The notes under the pieces: generated by a model
What the model saw: only the letters and a program-made list of their open reading frames with translations
Databases searched by the model: none
Told to the model about the DNA's origin: nothing
Shown: positions 26,798 to 40,772 of the stretch, in pieces
How positions within the stretch are numbered: position 1 is the first letter of the stretch
How the letters are laid out: the number at the start of each line of letters is the position of its first letter
Source: Bathymodiolus brooksi
Taxonomy: Eukaryota > Mollusca > Bivalvia > Mytilida > Modiolidae
Reading direction: 5' to 3'
DNA: 64,000 nt
Assembly: GCA_963680875.1 (NCBI GenBank)
Contig: OY804577.1
Location: 150,244,196 to 150,308,195, forward strand
Translations under genes and position numbers: made by a program

Positions 26798-27790
26798 AAA
26801 CATGATGAAGTGATTGTTCCTACTGTGAATGTCTAACGTCAAACGTACGCCACATACCGGGTCTACATAAACATGATGAAGTGATTGTTCCTACTGTGAA
26901 TGTCTAACGTCAAACGTATGCCACATACCTGGTCTACATAAACATGATGAAGTAATTGTTCCTACTGTGAATGTCGAACGTCAAACGTATGCCACATACC
27001 GGGTCTACATAAACATGATGAAGTAATTGCTCCTACTGTGAATGTCTAACGTCAAAGGTATGCCACATACCGGGTCTACATAAACATGATGAAGTGATTG
27101 TTCCTACTGTGAATGTCTAACGTCAAACGTACGCCACATACCGGGTCTACATAAACATGATGAAGTGATTGTTCCTACTGTGAATGTCTAACGTTAAACG
27201 TATGCCACATACCGGGTCTACATAAACCTTATGAAGTAATTGTTCCTACTGTGAATGTCTAACGTCAAACGTATGCCACATACCGGGTCTACATAAACAT
27301 GATGAAGTGATTGTTCCTACTGTGAATGTCTAACGTCAAACGTACGCCACATACCGGGTCTACATAAACATGATGAAGGGATTGTTCCTACTGTGAATGT
27401 CTAACGTTAAACGTATGCCACATACCGGGTCTACATAAACCTTATGAAGTAATTGTTCCTACTGTGAATGTCTAACGTCAAACGTATGCCACATACGGGT
27501 CTACATAAACATGATGAAGTGATTGTTCCTACTGTGAATGTCTAACGTCAAACGTATGCCACATACCGGGTCTACATAAACATGATGAAGTGATTGTTCA
27601 TACTGTGAATGTCTAACGTCAAACATACGCCACATACCGGGTCTACATAAACATGATGAAGGGATTGTTCCTACTGTGAATGTCTAACGTTAAACGTATA
27701 CCACATACCTGGTCTACATAAATATGATGAAGTGATTGTTCCTACTGTGAATGTGTAACGTCAAGCGTATGCCACATACCGGGTCTACAT
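26798..27790 (+). repeat. Canonical 14-monomer HOR unit (993 bp)
   Basis: The order is a f g q a h i a k l b c d e, with the last monomer carrying C36G (TGTGTAAC). Thirteen 71-bp monomers and one 70-bp l monomer give 993 bp. Two pairs of neighbours look like relics of an older alternation, since h i and k l are related pairs (C43T followed by the AAACCTTATG head). This unit is the best representative of the right-hand families. Confidence 0.9.
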
Positions 27791-28287
27791 AAACATGATG
27801 AAGTGATTGTTCCTACTGTGAATGTCTAACGTCAAACGTACGCCACATACCGGGTCTACATAAACATGATGAAGTGATTGTTCCTACTGTGAATGTCTAA
27901 CGTCAAACGTATGCCACATACCTGGTCTACATAAACATGATGAAGTAATTGTTCCTACTGTGAATGTCGAACGTCAAACGTATGCCACATACCGGGTCTA
28001 CATAAACATGATGAAGTGATTGTTCCTACTGTGAATGTCTAACGTCAAACGTATGCCACATACCGGGTCTACATAAACATGATGAAGTGATTGTTCATAC
28101 TGTGAATGTCTAACGTCAAACATACGCCACATACCGGGTCTACATAAACATGATGAAGGGATTGTTCCTACTGTGAATGTCTAACGTTAAACGTATACCA
28201 CATACCTGGTCTACATAAATATGATGAAGTGATTGTTCCTACTGTGAATGTCTAACGTCAAGCGTATGCCACATACCGGGTCTACAT
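27791..28287 (+). repeat. Canonical 7-monomer HOR unit (497 bp)
   Basis: The order is a f g b c d e. It equals the 14-mer with its central seven monomers (q a h i a k l) removed, so the 7-mer most simply arose from the 14-mer by one unequal exchange between g and b. It has no 70-bp member, hence exactly 497 bp. It alternates with the 14-mer to form the 21-mer. Confidence 0.9.
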
Positions 28288-29777
28288 AAACATGATGAAG
28301 TGATTGTTCCTACTGTGAATGTCTAACGTCAAACGTACGCCACATACCGGGTCTACATAAACATGATGAAGTGATTGTTCCTACTGTGAATGTCTAACGT
28401 CAAACGTATGCCACATACCTGGTCTACATAAACATGATGAAGTAATTGTTCCTACTGTGAATGTCGAACGTCAAACGTATGCCACATACCGGGTCTACAT
28501 AAACATGATGAAGTAATTGCTCCTACTGTGAATGTCTAACGTCAAAGGTATGCCACATACCGGGTCTACATAAACATGATGAAGTGATTGTTCCTACTGT
28601 GAATGTCTAACGTCAAACGTACGCCACATACCGGGTCTACATAAACATGATGAAGTGATTGTTCCTACTGTGAATGTCTAACGTTAAACGTATGCCACAT
28701 ACCGGGTCTACATAAACCTTATGAAGTAATTGTTCCTACTGTGAATGTCTAACGTCAAACGTATGCCACATACCGGGTCTACATAAACATGATGAAGTGA
28801 TTGTTCCTACTGTGAATGTCTAACGTCAAACGTACGCCACATACCGGGTCTACATAAACATGATGAAGGGATTGTTCCTACTGTGAATGTCTAACGTTAA
28901 ACGTATGCCACATACCGGGTCTACATAAACCTTATGAAGTAATTGTTCCTACTGTGAATGTCTAACGTCAAACGAATGCCACATACGGGTCTACATAAAC
29001 ATGATGAAGTGATTGTTCCTACTGTGAATGTCTAACGTCAAACGTATGCCACATACCGGGTCTACATAAACATGATGAAGTGATTGTTCATACTGTGAAT
29101 GTCTAAGGTCAAACATACGCCACATACCGGGTCTACATAAACATGATGAAGGGATTGTTCCTACTGTGAATGTCTAACGTTAAACGTATACCACATACCT
29201 GGTCTACATAAATATGATGAAGTGATTGTTCCTACTGTGAATGTCTAACGTCAAGCGTATGCCACATACCGGGTCTACATAAACATGATGAAGTGATTGT
29301 TCCTACTGTGAATGTCTAACGTCAAACGTACGCCACATACCGGGTCTACATAAACATGATGAAGTGATTGTTCCTACTGTGAATGTCTAACGTCAAACGT
29401 ATGCCACATACCTGGTCTACATAAACATGATGAAGTAATTGTTCCTACTGTGAATGTCGAACGTCAAACGTATGCCACATACCGGGTCTACATAAACATG
29501 ATGAAGTGATTGTTCCTACTGTGAATGTCTAACGTCAAACGTATGCCACATACCGGGTCTACATAAACATGATGAAGTGATTGTTCATACTGTGAATGTC
29601 TAACGTCAAACATACGCCACATACCGGGTCTACATAAACATGATGAAGGGATTGTTCCTACTGTGAATGTCTAACGTTAAACGTATACCACATACCTGGT
29701 CTACATAAATATGATGAAGTGATTGTTCCTACTGTGAATGTCTAACGTCAAGCGTATGCCACATACCGGGTCTACAT
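28288..29777 (+). repeat. Second 21-monomer unit of S1 (1,490 bp)
   Basis: A 14-mer followed by a 7-mer, in register with 26798-28287; the T21C string AAGTAATTGC lies at 27021, 28511 and 30001, spaced 1,490 bp. This copy carries the CGAATGCC change in l and TCTAAGG in c, which distinguish it from the first 21-mer and recur in the matching place of S2-S4. Confidence 0.9.
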
Positions 29778-30486
29778 AAACATGATGAAGTGATTGTTCC
29801 TACTGTGAATGTCTAACGTCAAACGTACGCCACATACCGGGTCTACATAAACATGATGAAGTGATTGTTCCTACTGTGAATGTCTAACGTCAAACGTATG
29901 CCACATACCTGGTCTACATAAACATGATGAAGTAATTGTTCCTACTGTGAATGTCGAACGTCAAACGTATGCCACATACCGGGTCTACATAAACATGATG
30001 AAGTAATTGCTCCTACTGTGAATGTCTAACGTCAAAGGTATGCCACATACCGGGTCTACATAAACATGATGAAGTGATTGTTCCTACTGTGAATGTCTAA
30101 CGTTAAACGTATGCCACATACCGGGTCTACATAAACCTTATGAAGTAATTGTTCCTACTGTGAATGTCTAACGTCAAACGTATGCCACATACCGGGTCTA
30201 CATAAACATGATGAAGTGATTGTTCCTACTGTGAATGTCTAACGTCAGACGTACGCCACATACCGGGTCTACATAAACATGATGAAGGGATTGTTCCTAC
30301 TGTGAATGTCTAACGTTAAACGTATGCCACATACCGGGTCTACATAAACCTTATGAAGTAATTGTTCCTACTGTGAATGTCTAACGTCAAACGTATGCCA
30401 CATACGGGTCTACATAAACATGATGAAGTGATTGTTCCTACTGTGAATGTCTAACGTCAAACGTATGCCACATACCGGGTCTACAT

Positions 30487-31691
30487 AAACATGATGAAGT
30501 AATTGTTCCTACTGTGAATGTCTAACGTCAAACGTATGCCACATACCGGGTCTACATAAACATGATGAAGTGATTGTTCATACTGTGAATGTTTAACGTC
30601 AAGCGTACGCCACATACGGGTCTACATAAACATGATGAAGTAATTGCTCCTACTGTGAATGTCTAACGTCAAACGTACGCCACATACCGGGTCTACATAA
30701 ACATTATGAAGGGATTGTTCCTACTGTGAATGTCTAACGTCAAACGTATGCCACATACCGGGTCTACATAAACATGATGAAGTAATTGTTCCTACTGTGA
30801 ATGTCTAACGTCAAACGTATGCCACATACCGGGTCTACATAAACATGATGAAGTAATTGTTCCTACTGTGAATGTCTAACGTCAAACGTACGCCACATAC
30901 CGGGTCTACATAAGCATGATGAAGTGATTGTTCCTACTGTGAATGTCTAACGTCAAACGTACGCCACATACCGGGTCTACATAAACATGATGAAGTGATT
31001 GTTCCTACTGTGAATGTCGAACGTCAAACGTACGCCACATACCGGGTCTACATAAGCATGATGAAGTGATTGTTCCTACTGTGAATGTCTAACGTCAAAC
31101 GTACGCCACATACCGGGTCTACATAAACATGATGAAGTAATTGTTCCTACTGTGAATGTCGAACGTCAAACGTATGCCACATACCGGGTCTACATAAACA
31201 TGATGAAGTAATTGTTCCTACTGTGAATGTCGAACGTCAAACGTATGCCACATACCGGGTCTACATAAACATGATGAAGTGATTGTTCCTACTGTGAATG
31301 TCTAACGTCAAACGTACGCCACATACCGGGTCTACATAAATATGATGAAGTGGTTGTTCCTACTGTGAATGTCTAACGTCAAACGTATGCCACATACCGG
31401 GTCTACATAAGCCTTATGAAGTAATTGTTCCTACTGTGAATGTCTAACGTCAAACGTATGCCACATACGGGTCTACATAAACATGATGAAGTGATTGTTC
31501 CTACTGTGAATGTCTAACGTCAAACGTATGCCACATACCGGGTCTACATAAACATGATGAAGTGATTGTTCATACTGTGAATGTCTAACGTCAAACATAC
31601 GCCACATACCGGGTCTACATAAACATGATGAAGGGATTGTTCCTACTGTGAATGTCTAACGTTAAACGTATACCACATACCTGGTCTACAT
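30487..31691 (+). repeat. Non-14-mer segment interrupting the S1-S2 series
   Basis: After the j k l b string at 30204-30486, order switches to monomers typical of 15-24 kb. These include a 70-bp TGTTTAAC/CAAGCGTACG monomer near 30590, an AAACATTATG head with GGGATT near 30702, AAGCATG heads near 30913 and 31053, two g monomers, a C4T/A16G monomer, and AAGCCTTATG at about 31410. From about 31190 it resembles 19.8-20.3 kb and 23.1-23.6 kb. It then rejoins the 14-mer family through c, d and e. I infer insertion or conversion of an older-type block into the 14-mer domain. Confidence 0.78.
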
Positions 31692-32188
31692 AAATATGAT
31701 GAAGTGATTGTTCCTACTGTGAATGTCTAACGTCAAGCGTATGCCACATACCGGGTCTACATAAACATGATGAAGTGATTGTTCCTACTGTGAATGTCTA
31801 ACGTCAAACGTACGCCACATACCGGGTCTACATAAACATGATGAAGTGATTGTTCCTACTGTGAATGTCTAACGTCAAACGTATGCCACATACCTGGTCT
31901 ACATAAACATGATGAAGTAATTGTTCCTACTGTGAATGTCTAACGTCAAACGTATGCCACATACCGGGTCTACATAAACATGATGAAGTGATTGTTCCTA
32001 CTGTGAATGTCTAACGTCAAACGTACGCCACATACCGGGTCTACATAAACATGATGAAGTGATTGTTCCTACTGTGAATGTCTAACGTTAAACGTATGCC
32101 ACATACCGGGTCTACATAAACCTTATGAAGTAATTGTTCCTACTGTGAATGTCTAACGTCAAACGTATGCCACATACCGGGTCTACAT

Positions 32189-35100
32189 AAACATGATGAA
32201 GTGATTGTTCCTACTGTGAATGTCTAACGTCAGACGTACGCCACATACCGGGTCTACATAAACATGATGAAGGGATTGTTCCTACTGTGAATGTCTAACG
32301 TTAAACGTATGCCACATACCGGGTCTACATAAACCTTATGAAGTAATTGTTCCTACTGTGAATGTCTAACGTCAAACGTATGCCACATACGGGTCTACAT
32401 AAACATGATGAAGTGATTGTTCCTACTGTGAATGTCTAACGTCAAACGTATGCCACATACCGGGTCTACATAAACATGATGAAGTGATTGTTCATACTGT
32501 GAATGTCTAACGTCAAACATACGCCACATACCGGGTCTACATAAACATGATGAAGGGATTGTTCCTACTGTGAATGTCTAACGTTAAACGTATACCACAT
32601 ACCTGGTCTACATAAATATGATGAAGTGATTGTTCCTACTGTGAATGTCTAACGTCAAGCGTATGCCACATACCGGGTCTACATAAACATGATGAAGTGA
32701 TTGTTCCTACTGTGAATGTCTAACGTCAAACGTACGCCACATACCGGGTCTACATAAACATGATGAAGTGATTGTTCCTACTGTGAATGTCTAACGTCAA
32801 ACGTATGCCACATACCTGGTCTACATAAACATGATGAAGTAATTGTTCCTACTGTGAATGTCGAACGTCAAACGTATGCCACATACCGGGTCTACATAAA
32901 CATGATGAAGTAATTGCTCCTACTGTGAATGTCTAACGTCAAAGGTATGCCACATACCGGGTCTACATAAACATGATGAAGTGATTGTTCCTACTGTGAA
33001 TGTCTAACGTCAAACGTACGCCACATACCGGGTCTACATAAACATGATGAAGTGATTGTTCCTACTGTGAATGTCTAACGTTAAACGTATGCCACATACC
33101 GGGTCTACATAAACCTTATGAAGTAATTGTTCCTACTGTGAATGTCTAACGTCAAACGTATGCCACATACCGGGTCTACATAAACATGATGAAGTGATTG
33201 TTCCTACTGTGAATGTCTAACGTCAAACGTACGCCACATACCGGGTCTACATAAACATGATGAAGGGATTGTTCCTACTGTGAATGTCTAACGTTAAACG
33301 TATGCCACATACCGGGTCTACATAAACCTTATGAAGTAATTGTTCCTACTGTGAATGTCTAACGTCAAACGTATGCCACATACGGGTCTACATAAACATG
33401 ATGAAGTGATTGTTCCTACTGTGAATGTCTAACGTCAAACGTATGCCACATACCGGGTCTACATAAACATGATGAAGTGATTGTTCATACTGTGAATGTC
33501 TAACGTCAAACATACGCCACATACCGGGTCTACATAAACATGATGAAGGGATTGTTCCTACTGTGAATGTCTAACGTTAAACGTATACCACATACCTGGT
33601 CTACATAAATATGATGAAGTGATTGTTCCTACTGTGAATGTGTAACGTCAAGCGTATGCCACATACCGGGTCTACATAAACATGATGAAGTGATTGTTCC
33701 TACTGTGAATGTCTAACGTCAAACGTACGCCACATACCGGGTCTACATAAACATGATGAAGTGATTGTTCCTACTGTGAATGTCTAACGTCAAACGTATG
33801 CCACATACCTGGTCTACATAAACATGATGAAGTAATTGTTCCTACTGTGAATGTCGAACGTCAAACGTATGCCACATACCGGGTCTACATAAACATGATG
33901 AAGTGATTGTTCCTACTGTGAATGTCTAACGTCAAACGTATGCCACATACCGGGTCTACATAAACATGATGAAGTGATTGTTCATACTGTGAATGTCTAA
34001 CGTCAAACATACGCCACATACCGGGTCTACATAAACATGATGAAGGGATTGTTCCTACTGTGAATGTCTAACGTTAAACGTATACCACATACCTGGTCTA
34101 CATAAATATGATGAAGTGATTGTTCCTACTGTGAATGTCTAACGTCAAGCGTATGCCACATACCGGGTCTACATAAACATGATGAAGTGATTGTTCCTAC
34201 TGTGAATGTCTAACGTCAAACGTACGCCACATACCGGGTCTACATAAACATGATGAAGTGATTGTTCCTACTGTGAATGTCTAACGTCAAACGTATGCCA
34301 CATACCTGGTCTACATAAACATGATGAAGTAATTGTTCCTACTGTGAATGTCGAACGTCAAACGTATGCCACATACCGGGTCTACATAAACATGATGAAG
34401 TAATTGCTCCTACTGTGAATGTCTAACGTCAAAGGTATGCCACATACCGGGTCTACATAAACATGATGAAGTGATTGTTCCTACTGTGAATGTCTAACGT
34501 CAAACGTACGCCACATACCGGGTCTACATAAACATGATGAAGTGATTGTTCCTACTGTGAATGTCTAACGTTAAACGTATGCCACATACCGGGTCTACAT
34601 AAACCTTATGAAGTAATTGTTCCTACTGTGAATGTCTAACGTCAAACGTATGCCACATACCGGGTCTACATAAACATGATGAAGTGATTGTTCCTACTGT
34701 GAATGTCTAACGTCAAACGTACGCCACATACCGGGTCTACATAAACATGATGAAGGGATTGTTCCTACTGTGAATGTCTAACGTTAAACGTATGCCACAT
34801 ACCGGGTCTACATAAACCTTATGAAGTAATTGTTCCTACTGTGAATGTCTAACGTCAAACGAATGCCACATACGGGTCTACATAAACATGATGAAGTGAT
34901 TGTTCCTACTGTGAATGTCTAACGTCAAACGTATGCCACATACCGGGTCTACATAAACATGATGAAGTGATTGTTCATACTGTGAATGTCTAAGGTCAAA
35001 CATACGCCACATACCGGGTCTACATAAACATGATGAAGGGATTGTTCCTACTGTGAATGTCTAACGTTAAACGTATACCACATACCTGGTCTACATAAAT

Positions 35101-36090
35101 ATGATGAAGTGATTGTTCCTACTGTGAATGTCTAACGTCAAGCGTATGCCACATACCGGGTCTACATAAACATGATGAAGTGATTGTTCCTACTGTGAAT
35201 GTCTAACGTCAAACGTACGCCACATACCGGGTCTACATAAACATGATGAAGTGATTGTTCCTACTGTGAATGTCTAACGTCAAACGTATGCCACATACCT
35301 GGTCTACATAAACATGATGAAGTAATTGTTCCTACTGTGAATGTCGAACGTCAAACGTATGCCACATACCGGGTCTACATAAACATGATGAAGTGATTGT
35401 TCCTACTGTGAATGTCTAACGTCAAACGTATGCCACATACCGGGTCTACATAAACATGATGAAGTGATTGTTCATACTGTGAATGTCTAACGTCAAACAT
35501 ACGCCACATACCGGGTCTACATAAACATGATGAAGGGATTGTTCCTACTGTGAATGTCTAACGTTAAACGTATACCACATACCTGGTCTACATAAATATG
35601 ATGAAGTGATTGTTCCTACTGTGAATGTCTAACGTCAAGCGTATGCCACATACCGGGTCTACATAAACATGATGAAGTGATTGTTCCTACTGTGAATGTC
35701 TAACGTCAAACGTACGCCACATACCGGGTCTACATAAACATGATGAAGTGATTGTTCCTACTGTGAATGTCTAACGTCAAACGTATGCCACATACCTGGT
35801 CTACATAAACATGATGAAGTAATTGTTCCTACTGTGAATGTCGAACGTCAAACGTATGCCACATACCGGGTCTACATAAACATGATGAAGTAATTGCTCC
35901 TACTGTGAATGTCTAACGTCAAAGGTATGCCACATACCGGGTCTACATAAACATGATGAAGTGATTGTTCCTACTGTGAATGTCTAACGTTAAACGTATG
36001 CCACATACCGGGTCTACATAAACCTTATGAAGTAATTGTTCCTACTGTGAATGTCTAACGTCAAACGTATGCCACATACCGGGTCTACAT
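32189..36090 (+). repeat. 55-monomer super-unit, copy S2 (3,902 bp)
   Basis: This lies 5,887 bp from S1, with every private marker in place: CAGACG 32231, TGTGTAAC 33640, CGAATGCC 34861, TCTAAGG just after 34990. The 14-7-14-7 order is unchanged, and the a monomer between q and h is again missing near 35950. It is followed directly by S3 without a linker. Confidence 0.9.
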
Positions 36091-39000
36091 AAACATGATG
36101 AAGTGATTGTTCCTACTGTGAATGTCTAACGTCAGACGTACGCCACATACCGGGTCTACATAAACATGATGAAGGGATTGTTCCTACTGTGAATGTCTAA
36201 CGTTAAACGTATGCCACATACCGGGTCTACATAAACCTTATGAAGTAATTGTTCCTACTGTGAATGTCTAACGTCAAACGTATGCCACATACGGGTCTAC
36301 ATAAACATGATGAAGTGATTGTTCCTACTGTGAATGTCTAACGTCAAACGTATGCCACATACCGGGTCTACATAAACATGATGAAGTGATTGTTCATACT
36401 GTGAATGTCTAACGTCAAACATACGCCACATACCGGGTCTACATAAACATGATGAAGGGATTGTTCCTACTGTGAATGTCTAACGTTAAACGTATACCAC
36501 ATACCTGGTCTACATAAATATGATGAAGTGATTGTTCCTACTGTGAATGTCTAACGTCAAGCGTATGCCACATACCGGGTCTACATAAACATGATGAAGT
36601 GATTGTTCCTACTGTGAATGTCTAACGTCAAACGTACGCCACATACCGGGTCTACATAAACATGATGAAGTGATTGTTCCTACTGTGAATGTCTAACGTC
36701 AAACGTATGCCACATACCTGGTCTACATAAACATGATGAAGTAATTGTTCCTACTGTGAATGTCGAACGTCAAACGTATGCCACATACCGGGTCTACATA
36801 AACATGATGAAGTAATTGCTCCTACTGTGAATGTCTAACGTCAAAGGTATGCCACATACCGGGTCTACATAAACATGATGAAGTGATTGTTCCTACTGTG
36901 AATGTCTAACGTCAAACGTACGCCACATACCGGGTCTACATAAACATGATGAAGTGATTGTTCCTACTGTGAATGTCTAACGTTAAACGTATGCCACATA
37001 CCGGGTCTACATAAACCTTATGAAGTAATTGTTCCTACTGTGAATGTCTAACGTCAAACGTATGCCACATACCGGGTCTACATAAACATGATGAAGTGAT
37101 TGTTCCTACTGTGAATGTCTAACGTCAAACGTACGCCACATACCGGGTCTACATAAACATGATGAAGGGATTGTTCCTACTGTGAATGTCTAACGTTAAA
37201 CGTATGCCACATACCGGGTCTACATAAACCTTATGAAGTAATTGTTCCTACTGTGAATGTCTAACGTCAAACGTATGCCACATACGGGTCTACATAAACA
37301 TGATGAAGTGATTGTTCCTACTGTGAATGTCTAACGTCAAACGTATGCCACATACCGGGTCTACATAAACATGATGAAGTGATTGTTCATACTGTGAATG
37401 TCTAACGTCAAACATACGCCACATACCGGGTCTACATAAACATGATGAAGGGATTGTTCCTACTGTGAATGTCTAACGTTAAACGTATACCACATACCTG
37501 GTCTACATAAATATGATGAAGTGATTGTTCCTACTGTGAATGTGTAACGTCAAGCGTATGCCACATACCGGGTCTACATAAACATGATGAAGTGATTGTT
37601 CCTACTGTGAATGTCTAACGTCAAACGTACGCCACATACCGGGTCTACATAAACATGATGAAGTGATTGTTCCTACTGTGAATGTCTAACGTCAAACGTA
37701 TGCCACATACCTGGTCTACATAAACATGATGAAGTAATTGTTCCTACTGTGAATGTCGAACGTCAAACGTATGCCACATACCGGGTCTACATAAACATGA
37801 TGAAGTGATTGTTCCTACTGTGAATGTCTAACGTCAAACGTATGCCACATACCGGGTCTACATAAACATGATGAAGTGATTGTTCATACTGTGAATGTCT
37901 AACGTCAAACATACGCCACATACCGGGTCTACATAAACATGATGAAGGGATTGTTCCTACTGTGAATGTCTAACGTTAAACGTATACCACATACCTGGTC
38001 TACATAAATATGATGAAGTGATTGTTCCTACTGTGAATGTCTAACGTCAAGCGTATGCCACATACCGGGTCTACATAAACATGATGAAGTGATTGTTCCT
38101 ACTGTGAATGTCTAACGTCAAACGTACGCCACATACCGGGTCTACATAAACATGATGAAGTGATTGTTCCTACTGTGAATGTCTAACGTCAAACGTATGC
38201 CACATACCTGGTCTACATAAACATGATGAAGTAATTGTTCCTACTGTGAATGTCGAACGTCAAACGTATGCCACATACCGGGTCTACATAAACATGATGA
38301 AGTAATTGCTCCTACTGTGAATGTCTAACGTCAAAGGTATGCCACATACCGGGTCTACATAAACATGATGAAGTGATTGTTCCTACTGTGAATGTCTAAC
38401 GTCAAACGTACGCCACATACCGGGTCTACATAAACATGATGAAGTGATTGTTCCTACTGTGAATGTCTAACGTTAAACGTATGCCACATACCGGGTCTAC
38501 ATAAACCTTATGAAGTAATTGTTCCTACTGTGAATGTCTAACGTCAAACGTATGCCACATACCGGGTCTACATAAACATGATGAAGTGATTGTTCCTACT
38601 GTGAATGTCTAACGTCAAACGTACGCCACATACCGGGTCTACATAAACATGATGAAGGGATTGTTCCTACTGTGAATGTCTAACGTTAAACGTATGCCAC
38701 ATACCGGGTCTACATAAACCTTATGAAGTAATTGTTCCTACTGTGAATGTCTAACGTCAAACGAATGCCACATACGGGTCTACATAAACATGATGAAGTG
38801 ATTGTTCCTACTGTGAATGTCTAACGTCAAACGTATGCCACATACCGGGTCTACATAAACATGATGAAGTGATTGTTCATACTGTGAATGTCTAAGGTCA
38901 AACATACGCCACATACCGGGTCTACATAAACATGATGAAGGGATTGTTCCTACTGTGAATGTCTAACGTTAAACGTATACCACATACCTGGTCTACATAA

Positions 39001-40772
39001 ATATGATGAAGTGATTGTTCCTACTGTGAATGTCTAACGTCAAGCGTATGCCACATACCGGGTCTACATAAACATGATGAAGTGATTGTTCCTACTGTGA
39101 ATGTCTAACGTCAAACGTACGCCACATACCGGGTCTACATAAACATGATGAAGTGATTGTTCCTACTGTGAATGTCTAACGTCAAACGTATGCCACATAC
39201 CTGGTCTACATAAACATGATGAAGTAATTGTTCCTACTGTGAATGTCGAACGTCAAACGTATGCCACATACCGGGTCTACATAAACATGATGAAGTGATT
39301 GTTCCTACTGTGAATGTCTAACGTCAAACGTATGCCACATACCGGGTCTACATAAACATGATGAAGTGATTGTTCATACTGTGAATGTCTAACGTCAAAC
39401 ATACGCCACATACCGGGTCTACATAAACATGATGAAGGGATTGTTCCTACTGTGAATGTCTAACGTTAAACGTATACCACATACCTGGTCTACATAAATA
39501 TGATGAAGTGATTGTTCCTACTGTGAATGTCTAACGTCAAGCGTATGCCACATACCGGGTCTACATAAACATGATGAAGTGATTGTTCCTACTGTGAATG
39601 TCTAACGTCAAACGTACGCCACATACCGGGTCTACATAAACATGATGAAGTGATTGTTCCTACTGTGAATGTCTAACGTCAAACGTATGCCACATACCTG
39701 GTCTACATAAACATGATGAAGTAATTGTTCCTACTGTGAATGTCGAACGTCAAACGTATGCCACATACCGGGTCTACATAAACATGATGAAGTAATTGCT
39801 CCTACTGTGAATGTCTAACGTCAAAGGTATGCCACATACCGGGTCTACATAAACATGATGAAGTGATTGTTCCTACTGTGAATGTCTAACGTCAAACGTA
39901 CGCCACATACCGGGTCTACATAAACATGATGAAGTGATTGTTCCTACTGTGAATGTCTAACGTTAAACGTATGCCACATACCGGGTCTACATAAACCTTA
40001 TGAAGTAATTGTTCCTACTGTGAATGTCTAACGTCAAACGAATGCCACATACGGGTCTACATAAACATGATGAAGTGATTGTTCCTACTGTGAATGTCTA
40101 ACGTCAAACGTATGCCACATACCGGGTCTACATAAACATGATGAAGTGATTGTTCATACTGTGAATGTCTAAGGTCAAACATACGCCACATACCGGGTCT
40201 ACATAAACATGATGAAGGGATTGTTCCTACTGTGAATGTCTAACGTTAAACGTATACCACATACCTGGTCTACATAAATATGATGAAGTGATTGTTCCTA
40301 CTGTGAATGTCTAACGTCAAGCGTATGCCACATACCGGGTCTACATAAACATGATGAAGTGATTGTTCCTACTGTGAATGTCTAACGTCAAACGTACGCC
40401 ACATACCGGGTCTACATAAACATGATGAAGTGATTGTTCCTACTGTGAATGTCTAACGTCAAACGTATGCCACATACCTGGTCTACATAAACATGATGAA
40501 GTAATTGTTCCTACTGTGAATGTCTAACGTCAAACGTATGCCACATACCGGGTCTACATAAACATGATGAAGTGATTGTTCCTACTGTGAATGTCTAACG
40601 TCAAACGTACGCCACATACCGGGTCTACATAAACATGATGAAGTGATTGTTCCTACTGTGAATGTCTAACGTTAAACGTATGCCACATACCGGGTCTACA
40701 TAAACCTTATGAAGTAATTGTTCCTACTGTGAATGTCTAACGTCAAACGTATGCCACATACCGGGTCTACAT
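36091..40772 (+). repeat. 55-monomer super-unit, expanded copy S3 (4,682 bp)
   Basis: This starts with CAGACG at 36133; TGTGTAAC is at 37542. The unit is 780 bp (11 monomers) longer than S1 and S2. CGAATGCC occurs twice (38763 and 40040) and TCTAAGG twice (38893 and 40170), both 1,277 bp apart (18 monomers). The second set follows h directly, missing i a k. The extra length is thus a secondary duplication inside the super-unit joined to a local deletion. The next j starts at 40773. Confidence 0.88.

Larger units (their letters stand above)
26302..30203 (+). repeat. 55-monomer super-unit, copy S1 (3,902 bp)
   Basis: The super-unit runs from one type j monomer to the next: j k l b c d e, then a 14-mer, 7-mer, 14-mer, 7-mer, then a f g q h i. 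Private markers fall at fixed places: TGTGTAAC (27753), CGAATGCC (28974), TCTAAGG (about 29105). The final partial 14-mer lacks the a monomer between q and h. These markers recur together in S2, S3 and S4, so the 55-mer is a real third-level repeat. After 30203 the next j k l b is present, but order breaks at 30487. Confidence 0.88.
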
